Positions 7,109 through 15,829 of a stretch of 64,000 bases of DNA are shown here, piece after piece. Position 1 is the first letter of the stretch; every line of letters begins with the position of its first letter. A program made the translations under genes and the position numbers. This stretch comes from Bacteroidales bacterium (GTDB taxonomy: Bacteria > Bacteroidota > Bacteroidia > Bacteroidales > Marinilabiliaceae): assembly GCA_900766825.1 (NCBI GenBank), contig CAAFWU010000037.1, positions 1-64,000 on the forward strand, in the 5' to 3' direction. Below the pieces are notes generated by a model that made no database searches, was not told the DNA's origin, and saw only the letters and a program-made list of their open reading frames with translations.

Positions 7109-8602
7109 TTAGAGCGTAACGCCTGTTTTGAATATTGCTATCTCGCGATAACCTTTCTTTTCGTTGTTCACTTGTTCGCCACTTGCCACACGGATAATGT
7201 AGTCTGTGAACTGCTTAGCCACCTCGTCCCATGTCTTGTCCTCTACCAACACACCTGCGTTGAAGTCAATCCACGTGGGTTTGCGCTGTGCCAAACCTGA
7301 GTTGGTCGATATCTTCATGGTGGGAACAAAGGTGCCAAATGGTGTGCCTCGGCCTGTGGTGAAGAGCACCATCTGACAGCCAGCAGAAGCCAATGCAGTC
7401 GAGGCCACAAGGTCGTTGCCTGGAGCCTCAAGCAAGTTCAGACCGTTCTTGCTTATGCGGTCGCCATAGCGCAGCACGGCACGCACTGTGCTCTTGCCGC
7501 ACTTCTGGGTGCAGCCCAGTGCCTTGTCTTCGAGGGTCGAGATGCCGCCTGCCTTGTTTCCTGGCGATGGATTCTCGCCCACTGGTTCGCCATGGGAAAG
7601 GAAGTATTGCTTGAAATCATTGATAAGGCTCACCACCTCCTCAAAACGCTCTTTGCTTTCGCATCGGTTCATCAAGATGGTCTCGGCTCCAAACATTTCG
7701 GGAACTTCGGTCAGTACCGATGTGCCACCCTGCGATACAATGAAGTCAGAGAACACGCCCAGCAATGGATTGGCCGTGATGCCCGAGAAACCATCGGAAC
7801 CACCGCATTTTAGGCCTACACGCAGTTTGCTCAAGGGCACGGATGTGCGCACGTCCTTCGATGCCTGTGCGTAGAGCTCGCGCAGCATCTCCATGCCAGC
7901 TTCAACCTCGTCGCCCTCAACCTTTTGGGTCACCAAAAACTTAACGCGCTCTGGGTCATAGCCTTCGCAGAACTCGCGGAATACGTCGGGTTGGTTGTTT
8001 TCGCAGCCCAGACCAACAACCAGTATGCCGCCTGCGTTGGGGTGAAGCACCATGTCGCGCAGCACCTTCTTGGTGTTCTCGTGGTCGTCGCCCAACTGAG
8101 AGCAGCCATAGTTGTGGGGGAAGCCAACAATTGCGTCCACACCCTTGCCTCCAGTCTCGGCTTTCAGTCGCTCAACCAATTGGTTCACAATGCCGTTTAC
8201 GCAACCCACAGTGGGTATTACCCATATCTCGTTGCGGGTGCCAACGTTGCCGTTTTTGCGCTCGTAGCCCTTGAATGTCAAGCCCTTGTTGGGGGCCGAT
8301 ACGTCCACCAATTTGGGTTCGTAGGTGTAGCTCAGCAGACCTGCCAAGTTGGTCTTTATGTTGTTCTCGTTCATCCACGAGCCTGCCACCTTGTCCTCTT
8401 TGGCGTGACCAATGGGGTAGCCATATTTTATAACATTCTCGCCCTCCTTAAGGTCGGTGAGCAGAACCTTATGACCCGCTGGCACATCGTCCACCAGAGT
8501 TATGTCGCGGCCGTCCACACTTATGGTCTCGCCTTTGCTTAGGGGACTTATGGCCACCACCACGTTGTCGGCGGGGTTTATTTTGAGGTATCTAACTGCC
8601 AT
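7109..8602 (-). CDS. uxaA: altronate dehydratase UxaA
   Basis: 497 residues, like the roughly 495 of E. coli UxaA. The N-terminal SAF domain (about 1-95, AISPLSKGETISVDG ... VPAGHKVLLTDL) is followed by the galactarate dehydratase/altronate hydrolase region (VIPTVGCVNGIVNQL, LVVGLGCENNQP, LKCGGSDGFSGITANPLLG, EAPGNDLVASTALASAGCQM). It dehydrates D-altronate to 2-keto-3-deoxygluconate, the step after UxaB. The conserved Cys and Gly-rich segments for metal binding are present. It is the last gene of the leftward operon, 200 bases after uxaB, with a terminator behind it. Confidence 0.95.
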   Translation of the reverse strand: MAVRYLKINPADNVVVAISPLSKGETISVDGRDITLVDDVPAGHKVLLTDLKEGENVIKYGYPIGHAKEDKVAGSWMNENNIKTNLAGLLSYTYEPKLVDVSAPNKGLTFKGYERKNGNVGTRNEIWVIPTVGCVNGIVNQLVERLKAETGGKGVDAIVGFPHNYGCSQLGDDHENTKKVLRDMVLHPNAGGILVVGLGCENNQPDVFREFCEGYDPERVKFLVTQKVEGDEVEAGMEMLRELYAQASKDVRTSVPLSKLRVGLKCGGSDGFSGITANPLLGVFSDFIVSQGGTSVLTEVPEMFGAETILMNRCESKERFEEVVSLINDFKQYFLSHGEPVGENPSPGNKAGGISTLEDKALGCTQKCGKSTVRAVLRYGDRISKNGLNLLEAPGNDLVASTALASAGCQMVLFTTGRGTPFGTFVPTMKISTNSGLAQRKPTWIDFNAGVLVEDKTWDEVAKQFTDYIIRVASGEQVNNEKKGYREIAIFKTGVTL

Positions 8603-8801
8603 GTCTCTTCTTCCTTTTGGTTTGAAAAAACGGGGGGAGGTGGTCGGCGGACCTCCTCCCTCCGAATTGGTGTTCCGTGCAATATGTTTTGTTAGGAAGC
8701 GTTAGCTTATCCCTTTGGGTATTTATTTAACCATGGGTCTGAGGTTCAAGACATTTGCTTCGCCCAGAGAACCAACGCTTCCCTCTTTTGGGGTGACCTG
8801 T

Positions 8802-10283
8802 TTAGAGGATGCCCTTCACGGTTTCCAGCATTCCCTTCTGCTCAATCTGGTTGAGGAAGTCGGTAACCATGTCGGTCAAGCCAGGAATCTGGTTCAGATC
8901 GCCATGCTCGGTCCAGATGAGATCTTTGGCACCCAGCACGCCCTCGGCAACCTTGCGGGTGTCGCCTGTGGCCCAAAGGTTCTTGAGCAGATCCATGATC
9001 TCCTGTGCATCGTTGGGCACAATCTCGGTGCCGTCTGCACGCTTGCCACCCTTGTAGTAGGTGATGATGGCTGCCAAACCCAAAACCAAGCCCTTAGGCA
9101 ACTCGCCTTTGCGCTCCAAGTATGTTTTGAGACCTGGGAGGTCGCGCGTCTGGAATTTGGGGAACGAGTTGAGCATGATGCTCGTTACCTGATGGTCTAC
9201 GAAGGGGTTATTGAAGCGCTCCAGCACGTCGGCACCGAACTGCTGCAACTCCTCCATGGGGAGGTTGAGGGTCTGCATGAGTTCGTCGAACTGTACCTTG
9301 TGGATGTACTTGCCAATGACCTCGTGGTTGCAAGCATCGCGCACAATGTTGATGCCCGAAAGGAATGCAACGGGCGACAGCACGGTGTGGGGACCGTTGA
9401 GCAGAGTTACCTTGCGCTCGTGGTAGGGCTTCTCGCTCTCGGCAATCAGTACGTGCAAACCTGCTTTCTCAGCGGGGAACTCCTTGCGGAGGTCCTCGAT
9501 GCTCATGTTTTCAGGCTTCTCAATGACCCAGAGGTGGAAAATCTCGGCCTGAACAACCAAGTTGTCGGCGTAGCATACTTTCTCCTGAATCTGGGCAATC
9601 TCCTTGCGGGGGAAGCCTGGAACAATGCGGTCTACGAGGGTGGCGCAGACGTAGCAGTAGTTGGTGAACCATGCTTTGAAGGCATCGTGGTCGGCACCGA
9701 AGTCATCTTTCCAAAGCTCGATGTACTTGTAGATGCAGTCCTTTAGGTGATGGCCGTTGAGGAATATGAGCTCGCAAGGCATGATTATCAGACCCTTGTC
9801 AGCAGCACCGTTGAATGTCTTGAAACGACGGTAGAGCAACTGAGTCAGCTTGCCAGGGTACGACGATGCGGGGGCATCGGTGAATTTGCAAGCGGGGTCG
9901 AAGGTGATGCCTGCCTCGGTGGTGTTCGAGATTACGAAACGAATCTCTGGTTGGTCGGCCAAGGCCATGAAGGCTGCGTTCTGGCTATATGGGTTGAGAG
10001 CGCGGCTGATGACGTCGATACGTGTCAGTTCGTTAACGGCCTCGCCATTCTGACGTCCCTGAAGGTTAACGTGATAGAGGCAGTCCTGACCATTGAGCCA
10101 GTCCACCATGCCACGATCGATGGGCTGAACCACCACAACAGAACTGTTGAAGTCTGTGCGCTGATCCATGTTGTAGATAATCCAATCTACGAAAGCGCGA
10201 AGGAAGTTGCCCTCGCCAAACTGAATGATTCTCTCTGGCATCACGCTCTTGGGAGCGGTGCGTTTGTTAAGTGCCTTGAGCAT
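8802..10283 (-). CDS. uxaB: tagaturonate reductase UxaB (altronate oxidoreductase)
   Basis: 493 residues, mannitol-dehydrogenase family. The N-terminal nucleotide-binding region (about 16-110) begins RIIQFGEGNFLRAFVDWIIY, with the GxGxxxR pattern. The C-terminal catalytic domain contains KVTLLNGPHTVLSPVAFLSG, the family active-site region with Lys and Asn. It uses NADH to reduce D-tagaturonate to D-altronate. Fructuronate reductase (UxuB) is a relative, but the pairing with uxaA in this operon favours UxaB. The gap to uxaA holds a GC-rich stretch that can pair (GGAGGT...ACCTCC near 8636-8660). Confidence 0.92.
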   Translation of the reverse strand: MLKALNKRTAPKSVMPERIIQFGEGNFLRAFVDWIIYNMDQRTDFNSSVVVVQPIDRGMVDWLNGQDCLYHVNLQGRQNGEAVNELTRIDVISRALNPYSQNAAFMALADQPEIRFVISNTTEAGITFDPACKFTDAPASSYPGKLTQLLYRRFKTFNGAADKGLIIMPCELIFLNGHHLKDCIYKYIELWKDDFGADHDAFKAWFTNYCYVCATLVDRIVPGFPRKEIAQIQEKVCYADNLVVQAEIFHLWVIEKPENMSIEDLRKEFPAEKAGLHVLIAESEKPYHERKVTLLNGPHTVLSPVAFLSGINIVRDACNHEVIGKYIHKVQFDELMQTLNLPMEELQQFGADVLERFNNPFVDHQVTSIMLNSFPKFQTRDLPGLKTYLERKGELPKGLVLGLAAIITYYKGGKRADGTEIVPNDAQEIMDLLKNLWATGDTRKVAEGVLGAKDLIWTEHGDLNQIPGLTDMVTDFLNQIEQKGMLETVKGIL

Positions 10284-10371
10284 TTTATTTCAGGTGTTTT
10301 TTTGTTGATATATACAGATGGCTCGTTGCCGTTGTTTGGTGCGTTGCCATCATAACCCTCTGTTCTTCAGA

Positions 10372-10845
10372 TTACATTCTAACTTTGAACACAATCTTTT
10401 TGGCTACTTTTTGCTCGCCCACCATCATGCAGGGGGCGTGCAGGTCTTCGGGAGTCAGAATGGCAGCCTCGCCCTCCGACAGCACCACGTGGCTCAACTG
10501 CTTGGTGGCGTGGGTGAAAAAGATGTCCTTCTCCTCGTTGTACTCGGGCTCCTCCACAATGTTCTTTATGTCGGAGCAACCTATAATCTCTTGACCCTCG
10601 AAGATATACTGAACGTCGGCAAACTTGCGATGACCCTCCAATTTGGCCAAGGCATGAATCTTGGTCTTGTAGACTTGGAAGATGGCTTTGTTGTCATCGT
10701 CAATCACCACGGTCTTCTTGTCGCCAGGCTGCATGCCTGCGAATTCTGCGGCCAAGTCATGATTGCGCAGAAACTCAAACACCTTGCCATATTTCTTGTT
10801 GCAAGCCTGAGCCTCAAGTGTGCTTATTGTGCCAAATATTGCCAT
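10372..10845 (-). CDS. YhcH/YjgK/YiaL family protein (DUF386, cupin-like)
   Basis: 157 residues covering the whole DUF386 family, which includes the EbgC-like beta-galactosidase accessory subunit. Recognisable segments: HRKFADVQYIFEGQEIIGC and LTPEDLHAPCMMVGEQKVAKKIVFKV, with the His/Glu set that binds metal in this cupin-like fold. Relatives act on sugar anomers or sialic-acid and hexuronate intermediates. Its place between exuT and uxaB suggests mutarotation or handling of a uronate, but the reaction here is inferred. Confidence 0.9.
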   Translation of the reverse strand: MAIFGTISTLEAQACNKKYGKVFEFLRNHDLAAEFAGMQPGDKKTVVIDDDNKAIFQVYKTKIHALAKLEGHRKFADVQYIFEGQEIIGCSDIKNIVEEPEYNEEKDIFFTHATKQLSHVVLSEGEAAILTPEDLHAPCMMVGEQKVAKKIVFKVRM

Positions 10846-10902
10846 GACTGTTTATTACTTTTTTGTTGTTTTCTTTCTATACCCTTGAGTTCCTACGCTC
10901 TG

Positions 10903-12360
10903 TTAGTCAATCACAATGGGTTTGTGCTTAGGAACAAGGCTCTTCATAATGCTCCAAGCAATGATGTAGGCCACTGCGCAGATGCAGAAGATGATCATGT
11001 AGCCCGCAGGTTTGCCCTCGAAACCGAGGAACGAGAAGGCCTCGCCAGCTCCCTCGGCATAGGTGAAGAGCATGCCCGCACCCTTGTTGATAAGGAACGA
11101 ACCTATGCCACCTGCCATGGCGCCAATGCCCGTTATGGTTGCAATGGTCGATTTGGGGAACATATCGCCAATGGTCGAGAAGAGGTTGGCCGACCATGCT
11201 TGGTGACCAGAGCCTGCCAAGCCAATGATGACGGCTACCCACCATGCCGATATGCCGCCCAGAGGCTGAGCAAAGAGGGCCAACAAGGGGAAGCATGCGA
11301 AGATGAGCATCGACAACATGCGACCGCTATAGGGCTCCATGTTTTTCTGCTCCACAAAGTATTTTGGCAGATAGCCACCAAAGATGGAGAGAACGGTCAC
11401 AATGGCGTAGAGGGTGAAAATCAGTGCCATGCCAGTGCCAGAATCCGAACGGAAGCCATATACGTCCGAGAAGTAGGCTGGAGCCCAGAATAGGTAGAAC
11501 CACCAAACACCGTCGGTGAAGAACTTGCCAGCAATGAAAGACCAAGTTTGCTTATACTTAAAGCATTGGAAGAAAGGAATAACCTTCTCCTCCTTCTTCT
11601 CGGTCTGAGGATCCAAAGCTGCTTTGGCCTCGTCCACATCGTCCTGATGTATGTAGGCCAACTCCGAAGGGTCCACATGTTTGCTCTTCTCTGGTTTCTC
11701 GTACATCATGTGCCAGAAGAACATCCAAATGAAGCCCAAGGCACCGATGATAATGAAGGCCATCTCCCAACCGCAAGCCTTAGCCAGAGTGGGAATTGTG
11801 GCAGGGGCAGCCAAGGCACCAACCGATGCGCCAGCGTTGAAGATCGATGTGGCAAATGCCCTATCTTTCTTAGGGAAGTACTCGGCTGTGACCTTGATGG
11901 CGGCAGGGAAGTTGCCCGCCTCGCCCATGGCCAAAATCAGTCGGCATGTCAAAAATAGGTAGACGCTCACCGTGGCTATGGCCAATGCCAATGCCGACCC
12001 CGCCTCAACGGCTCGCAGGGCCTCTATAGATTCCAAACCCTCGATGTTCATGGTCAGCCAGCCGCATCCAGCGTGGAGGCAGGCGCCCAACGACCATACA
12101 AAAATTGCAATCTGATAGCCACGTTTGGTGCCCATCCAATCTATAAACTTGCCCGCGAAGAGGCACGCTATGGCATAAAATATCGAGAAGGCGCCCGTGA
12201 TGGTGCCGTAGTCGCTATCTGTCCAGTGGAACTCGGGGGCTATGAAGTCTTTCCATGTTAGCGAAAGCACCTGACGGTCCATGTAGTTAACCGTCGTAGC
12301 CACAAATAGCAGGACGCATATCCACCAGCGCCAATTGCTTGTCGGTTTCGCGTTTGACAT
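10903..12360 (-). CDS. exuT: hexuronate MFS transporter (ExuT-like)
   Basis: 485 residues, 12 predicted hydrophobic segments, major facilitator superfamily, anion:cation symporter group. The start NWRWWICVLLFVATTVNYMDRQVLS and the motif GKFIDWMGTKRGY after the second segment are typical of ExuT/GarP/GudP transporters. A charged central loop (about 230-270) separates the two six-helix halves. It should bring galacturonate and/or glucuronate across the inner membrane to feed UxaC. Confidence 0.92.
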   Translation of the reverse strand: MSNAKPTSNWRWWICVLLFVATTVNYMDRQVLSLTWKDFIAPEFHWTDSDYGTITGAFSIFYAIACLFAGKFIDWMGTKRGYQIAIFVWSLGACLHAGCGWLTMNIEGLESIEALRAVEAGSALALAIATVSVYLFLTCRLILAMGEAGNFPAAIKVTAEYFPKKDRAFATSIFNAGASVGALAAPATIPTLAKACGWEMAFIIIGALGFIWMFFWHMMYEKPEKSKHVDPSELAYIHQDDVDEAKAALDPQTEKKEEKVIPFFQCFKYKQTWSFIAGKFFTDGVWWFYLFWAPAYFSDVYGFRSDSGTGMALIFTLYAIVTVLSIFGGYLPKYFVEQKNMEPYSGRMLSMLIFACFPLLALFAQPLGGISAWWVAVIIGLAGSGHQAWSANLFSTIGDMFPKSTIATITGIGAMAGGIGSFLINKGAGMLFTYAEGAGEAFSFLGFEGKPAGYMIIFCICAVAYIIAWSIMKSLVPKHKPIVID

Positions 12361-12408
12361 ACCGTATGTTTTTATTGTGGTTGTTGTTTGTGTGGGATAA
12401 AATATAAG

Positions 12409-12454
12409 TAACGTGCACCTGATTCATGGCATCCATGACCTCGGGTGCACGTTA
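12409..12454 (-). other. intercistronic hairpin between eda and exuT
   Basis: TAACGTGCACC (12409-12419) pairs perfectly with GGTGCACGTTA (12444-12454). Inside lies a second small pair, TCATGG/CCATGA. There is no T run on the minus strand, so it may act as an mRNA-stabilising or processing structure rather than a terminator. Confidence 0.6.
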
Positions 12455-12472
12455 GTGTCTGTCGGTCAGTGA

Positions 12473-13144
12473 CTATTTGTTGCGAGCTGCCTTGATGATG
12501 TCCAGGCACTCTTTGCACTTGTTGGTCACGTATGCCCAATCGTTGGCTGCCACCTTATCTTTGGGGAAGAGTTTGGAACCCATGCCTACGCAGAATACGC
12601 CTGCGGCAAACCACTTCTCCAAATTCTCCTTCTCGGGTGCCACGCCACCAGTCACCATGATCTTGCTCCATGGCATTGGGGCCTTCAGACCCTTGACCAT
12701 GTTGGGACCGTATACGTCGCCAGGAAAGAGCTTGGTGAGGTCGCAACCCAACTCCTGTGCTTTGCCTATCTCGCTCACGGTGCCGCAGCCAGGGCAGTAG
12801 GCTACCAAACGGCGGTTGCAGATTGGGGCAATTTCGGGATTGAAGAGGGGACCTACAACAAAGTTGGCACCCAACTGGAGGTAGAGAGCTGCTGTGGCGG
12901 GGTCTACAATGGAGCCAATGCCCAATGCCAACTCGGGGCACTCTTTGTCGGCCCACTTTACCAACTCGCCAAACACCTCTTGTGCAAAGTCTCCACGGTT
13001 GGTGAACTCGAAGGCGCGTACGCCACCCTCGTAACATGCTTTCACTACATTTTTGCAAACCTCGATGTCCTTGTTGTAGAACACGGGTACCATGCCAGTC
13101 TCGCCAATTTTGGCCAACACGGCTATCTTGTCAAACTTTGCCAC
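12473..13144 (-). CDS. eda: 2-keto-3-deoxy-6-phosphogluconate aldolase (KDPG/KHG aldolase)
   Basis: 223 residues when started at the GTG at 13144 (VAKFDKIAVLAKI), which gives the normal family length. An open frame extends upstream to 13300, but that part is basic, not conserved and overlaps a hairpin. Key segments: VPVFYN, FEFTNRGDFA (the general-base Glu region) and LTKLFPGDVYGP (the Schiff-base Lys, corresponding to KFFPA in E. coli). It cleaves KDPG to pyruvate and glyceraldehyde-3-phosphate, the last step of the pathway encoded around it. Confidence 0.92.
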   Translation of the reverse strand: MAKFDKIAVLAKIGETGMVPVFYNKDIEVCKNVVKACYEGGVRAFEFTNRGDFAQEVFGELVKWADKECPELALGIGSIVDPATAALYLQLGANFVVGPLFNPEIAPICNRRLVAYCPGCGTVSEIGKAQELGCDLTKLFPGDVYGPNMVKGLKAPMPWSKIMVTGGVAPEKENLEKWFAAGVFCVGMGSKLFPKDKVAANDWAYVTNKCKECLDIIKAARNK

Positions 13145-13261
13145 GTCTTTTCTCTTTTTATTTGTCTGTTTGTTTTCAAATAGATGTCTGCCCGCTTGTG
13201 CCAATCTCTTTTCTCTTGGCATTTTGCTTGTGGCAGCATCCTTTTCTTGTTTCAATATAAG

Positions 13262-13299
13262 TGGTCTGCCATGCAACCTAAGTTTGTCATGGCAGACCA
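13262..13299 (-). other. intercistronic hairpin between kdgK and eda
   Basis: TGGTCTGCCATG (13262-13273) pairs perfectly with CATGGCAGACCA (13288-13299) around a 14-base loop. No T run follows on the minus strand. A processing or stability element, or partial attenuation, is possible. Confidence 0.6.
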
Positions 13300-13312
13300 T
13301 TTAATCTTTTGC

Positions 13313-14335
13313 TTAGCGCTGAACGCGACCGTTGGCGTTGCCACCAGCCAAGCTCTCGACCTCAGACTCAGAAACCAAGTTGAAGTCGCCGCTTACGGTG
13401 TGCTTGAGAGCCGAAGCTGCAACAGCGAACTCAAGAGCCTCGCCCTGTGTGGGTTTGGTGAGCAGACCGTGGATCAGACCACCCGAGAACGAGTCGCCAC
13501 CACCAACGCGGTCCACGATGGGGTTGATTTCGTAACGCTTGCTCTGGTAGAACTCCTGACCGTTGTAGATCAGAGCCTTCCAACCATTGAATGTTGCCGA
13601 GAAGGACTCACGGAGTGTGGATACAACATACTTGAAGCCAAACTCCTCTGCCATCTGCTTGAAGATCTTCTCGTAGCCGCTGGCGTCGGTCTTGCCACCC
13701 TCAACATCGGCATCGGGTTTGAAGCCGAGGCAGAGCTCTGCGTCTTCCTCGTTGCCAATGCAAACGTCAACGTACTGCATCAAAGGACGCATAACGCTTA
13801 TGGCCTTCTCGCTGGTCCACAACTTCTTGCGGAAGTTCAAGTCAACCGATACGGTTACGCCGTTGCGCTTAGCAGCCTCGCAAGCCAACTTGGTGAGCTC
13901 GGCAGCCTTGTCGCTGATGGCTGGGGTGATGCCGCTCCAGTGGAACCACTGTGCGCCATTCATGATGGCGTCGAAGTCGAAGTCCTGAGGATCGGCCTCG
14001 GCAATGGCTGAGTGAGCACGGTCGTAGATGACCTTGGAGGGACGCATAGATGCGCCAGTCTCTGCATAGTAGAGGCCTACGCGCTCGCCACCGCGGGCAA
14101 TGAACTGGGTGTTCACGCCATAGCGGCGCATGGCATTGAGGGCTATTTGGCCAATCTCATGCTTGGGCAACTTGCTCACAAAATAGGCTTCGTGACCATA
14201 GTTTGCCAAGCTCACGGCTACGTTGGCCTCACCACCACCTGGGATGATGCGGAACGATTCGCTCTGGATGAAACGGTCGGTGCCCTCAGGAGAGAGGCGA
14301 AGCATGAGTTCGCCAAAGGTTACTACTTTTGCCAT
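13313..14335 (-). CDS. kdgK: 2-keto-3-deoxygluconate kinase (PfkB family)
   Basis: 340 residues, ribokinase/PfkB family. The N-terminal sugar-binding signature is GELMLRLSPEGTDRFIQ ... IPGGGEANVAVSLANYG. The C-terminal signature is VDRVGGGDSFSGGLIHGLL, where the Asp of GGGDSF is the catalytic base and the Gly stretch forms the anion hole. It phosphorylates KDG from UxaA to KDPG for the aldolase encoded next. Confidence 0.94.
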   Translation of the reverse strand: MAKVVTFGELMLRLSPEGTDRFIQSESFRIIPGGGEANVAVSLANYGHEAYFVSKLPKHEIGQIALNAMRRYGVNTQFIARGGERVGLYYAETGASMRPSKVIYDRAHSAIAEADPQDFDFDAIMNGAQWFHWSGITPAISDKAAELTKLACEAAKRNGVTVSVDLNFRKKLWTSEKAISVMRPLMQYVDVCIGNEEDAELCLGFKPDADVEGGKTDASGYEKIFKQMAEEFGFKYVVSTLRESFSATFNGWKALIYNGQEFYQSKRYEINPIVDRVGGGDSFSGGLIHGLLTKPTQGEALEFAVAASALKHTVSGDFNLVSESEVESLAGGNANGRVQR

Positions 14336-14407
14336 TGTTATGTGTGGTTTTGAATTCTGTATTTGGTTGTTTATTAGTGGGTTGACTTTCTTGTCTTTCC
14401 TTGTTGC

Positions 14408-15829
14408 TTAGAAGTTGAAGTAGCTCTTGGCGTTGTTGTAGCAGATGTCTTGAATCATCTGGTCCACACGCTTCTGCTCGTAGCCAGTGTAGGGTACCTC
14501 GCCGTTCTCGATGTCTACGCCAACCAAGTTGCACAGTGTGCGACGGAAGTACTCGTGACGGGGGTAGGAGAGGAACGAGCGCGAGTCGGTGAGCATGCCA
14601 ACAAAGCGGCTCAGCAGACCCAGTACGGAGAGGGCGTTCATCTGCTTCTGCATACCGTCCTTCTGATCCAGGAACCACCAGCCCGAGCCGAGCTGAATTT
14701 TGCCTGCAACGCTGCCATCTTGGAAGTTGCCAAGCATGGTGGCCAATACCTCATTGGCGCAGGGGTTCAAGTTGTAAAGAATGGTCTTGGCCAACTTGCC
14801 CTCGGTGTTCAGTTTGTCCAAGAACTTAGCGCACTTTTTGGCAGTTGTGAACTCGCCAATGGAGTCGAAGCCTGTGTCGGGACCCAACAACTTGAACATC
14901 TTGGTGTTGTTGTTGCGGATGGCACCATAGTGGAACTGTTGTGTCCAGCCCGACTCTGCATCCTGCTCGGCAAATATTATCATCATAGCGCTCTTGAACT
15001 TCAAGATCTCCTCTTGGCTCAACTCGGCACCGCCATATACCTTATTAAAGATGGTGCTGATCTCTGCGTCGGTGTAGTCCTCGGCGTAGAACTCTTCGAT
15101 GCCGTGGTCGCTCAAGCGGCAGCCCATGCTGGCAAAGAAGTCGTGGCGAGACTGCAATGCAGCCACAAAGTCAGTGAAGTTGCTGATGTTTGTGTTGGCA
15201 GCCTGAGCCAACTTCTCAACGTAGGCGCGGAACTCGGCAGGAACCTCAACGGCCATAGCCTTGTCGGGGCGCCAGGTGGGCAACATACGAGTTTTGCAGT
15301 TTTTGTCGGCGGCCACAATCTTGTGCCACTCGAGGCTGTCTACTGGGTCGTCGGTGGTGCAAACAATCTCCACGTTATAGAACTCCATAAGTCCGCGGGG
15401 TGTGAACTTGGGGTCGTTCTTGATCTTGTCGTTGCACTCGTCGTATATCTCGCGAGCTGTTTCTGGATTCAGCAGTTTGTCGATGCCAAAAGCTGTCTTG
15501 AGCTCCAGATGTGTCCAGTGGTAGAGTGGGTTGCGGAATGTGTAGGGAACTGTCTCAGCCCATTTTTCAAATTTCTCCCAGTCTGTTGTGTCCTTGCCAG
15601 TGCAGAAGCGTTCGTCCACACCGTTGGAGCGCATGGCACGCCACTTATAGTGGTCGCCCATGAGCCAAATTTGTGCAATGGACTCAAAGCGCTTGTTCTC
15701 TGCAACCATCTGAGGAATCAGGTGACAGTGGTAATCGATGATGGGCATCTTCTCGGCAAAGTCGTGATAGAGATGCTTGGCCGTCTCATTGGTCAGAATG
15801 AAATCGGGGTTGATGAATGTCTTTGCCAT
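14408..15829 (-). CDS. uxaC: uronate isomerase UxaC
   Basis: 473 residues, the family length. The metal-binding motif DYHCHL is near residue 33, in the amidohydrolase-like fold. Other recognisable blocks are WRAMRSNGVDERF, NPLYHWTHLELK, CTTDDPVDSLEWH and SRSFLSYPRHEYFRR. It converts D-galacturonate to D-tagaturonate and D-glucuronate to D-fructuronate. It is the first gene of the leftward operon, so the operon promoter should lie in 15830-16300. Confidence 0.95.
   Translation of the reverse strand: MAKTFINPDFILTNETAKHLYHDFAEKMPIIDYHCHLIPQMVAENKRFESIAQIWLMGDHYKWRAMRSNGVDERFCTGKDTTDWEKFEKWAETVPYTFRNPLYHWTHLELKTAFGIDKLLNPETAREIYDECNDKIKNDPKFTPRGLMEFYNVEIVCTTDDPVDSLEWHKIVAADKNCKTRMLPTWRPDKAMAVEVPAEFRAYVEKLAQAANTNISNFTDFVAALQSRHDFFASMGCRLSDHGIEEFYAEDYTDAEISTIFNKVYGGAELSQEEILKFKSAMMIIFAEQDAESGWTQQFHYGAIRNNNTKMFKLLGPDTGFDSIGEFTTAKKCAKFLDKLNTEGKLAKTILYNLNPCANEVLATMLGNFQDGSVAGKIQLGSGWWFLDQKDGMQKQMNALSVLGLLSRFVGMLTDSRSFLSYPRHEYFRRTLCNLVGVDIENGEVPYTGYEQKRVDQMIQDICYNNAKSYFNF

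Noticed and set aside
13145..13300. N-terminal extension of the KDPG aldolase to an ATG at 13300
   Set aside because: The extra 52 residues are basic and not conserved and overlap a 12-bp hairpin, while the GTG at 13144 gives the standard protein length.
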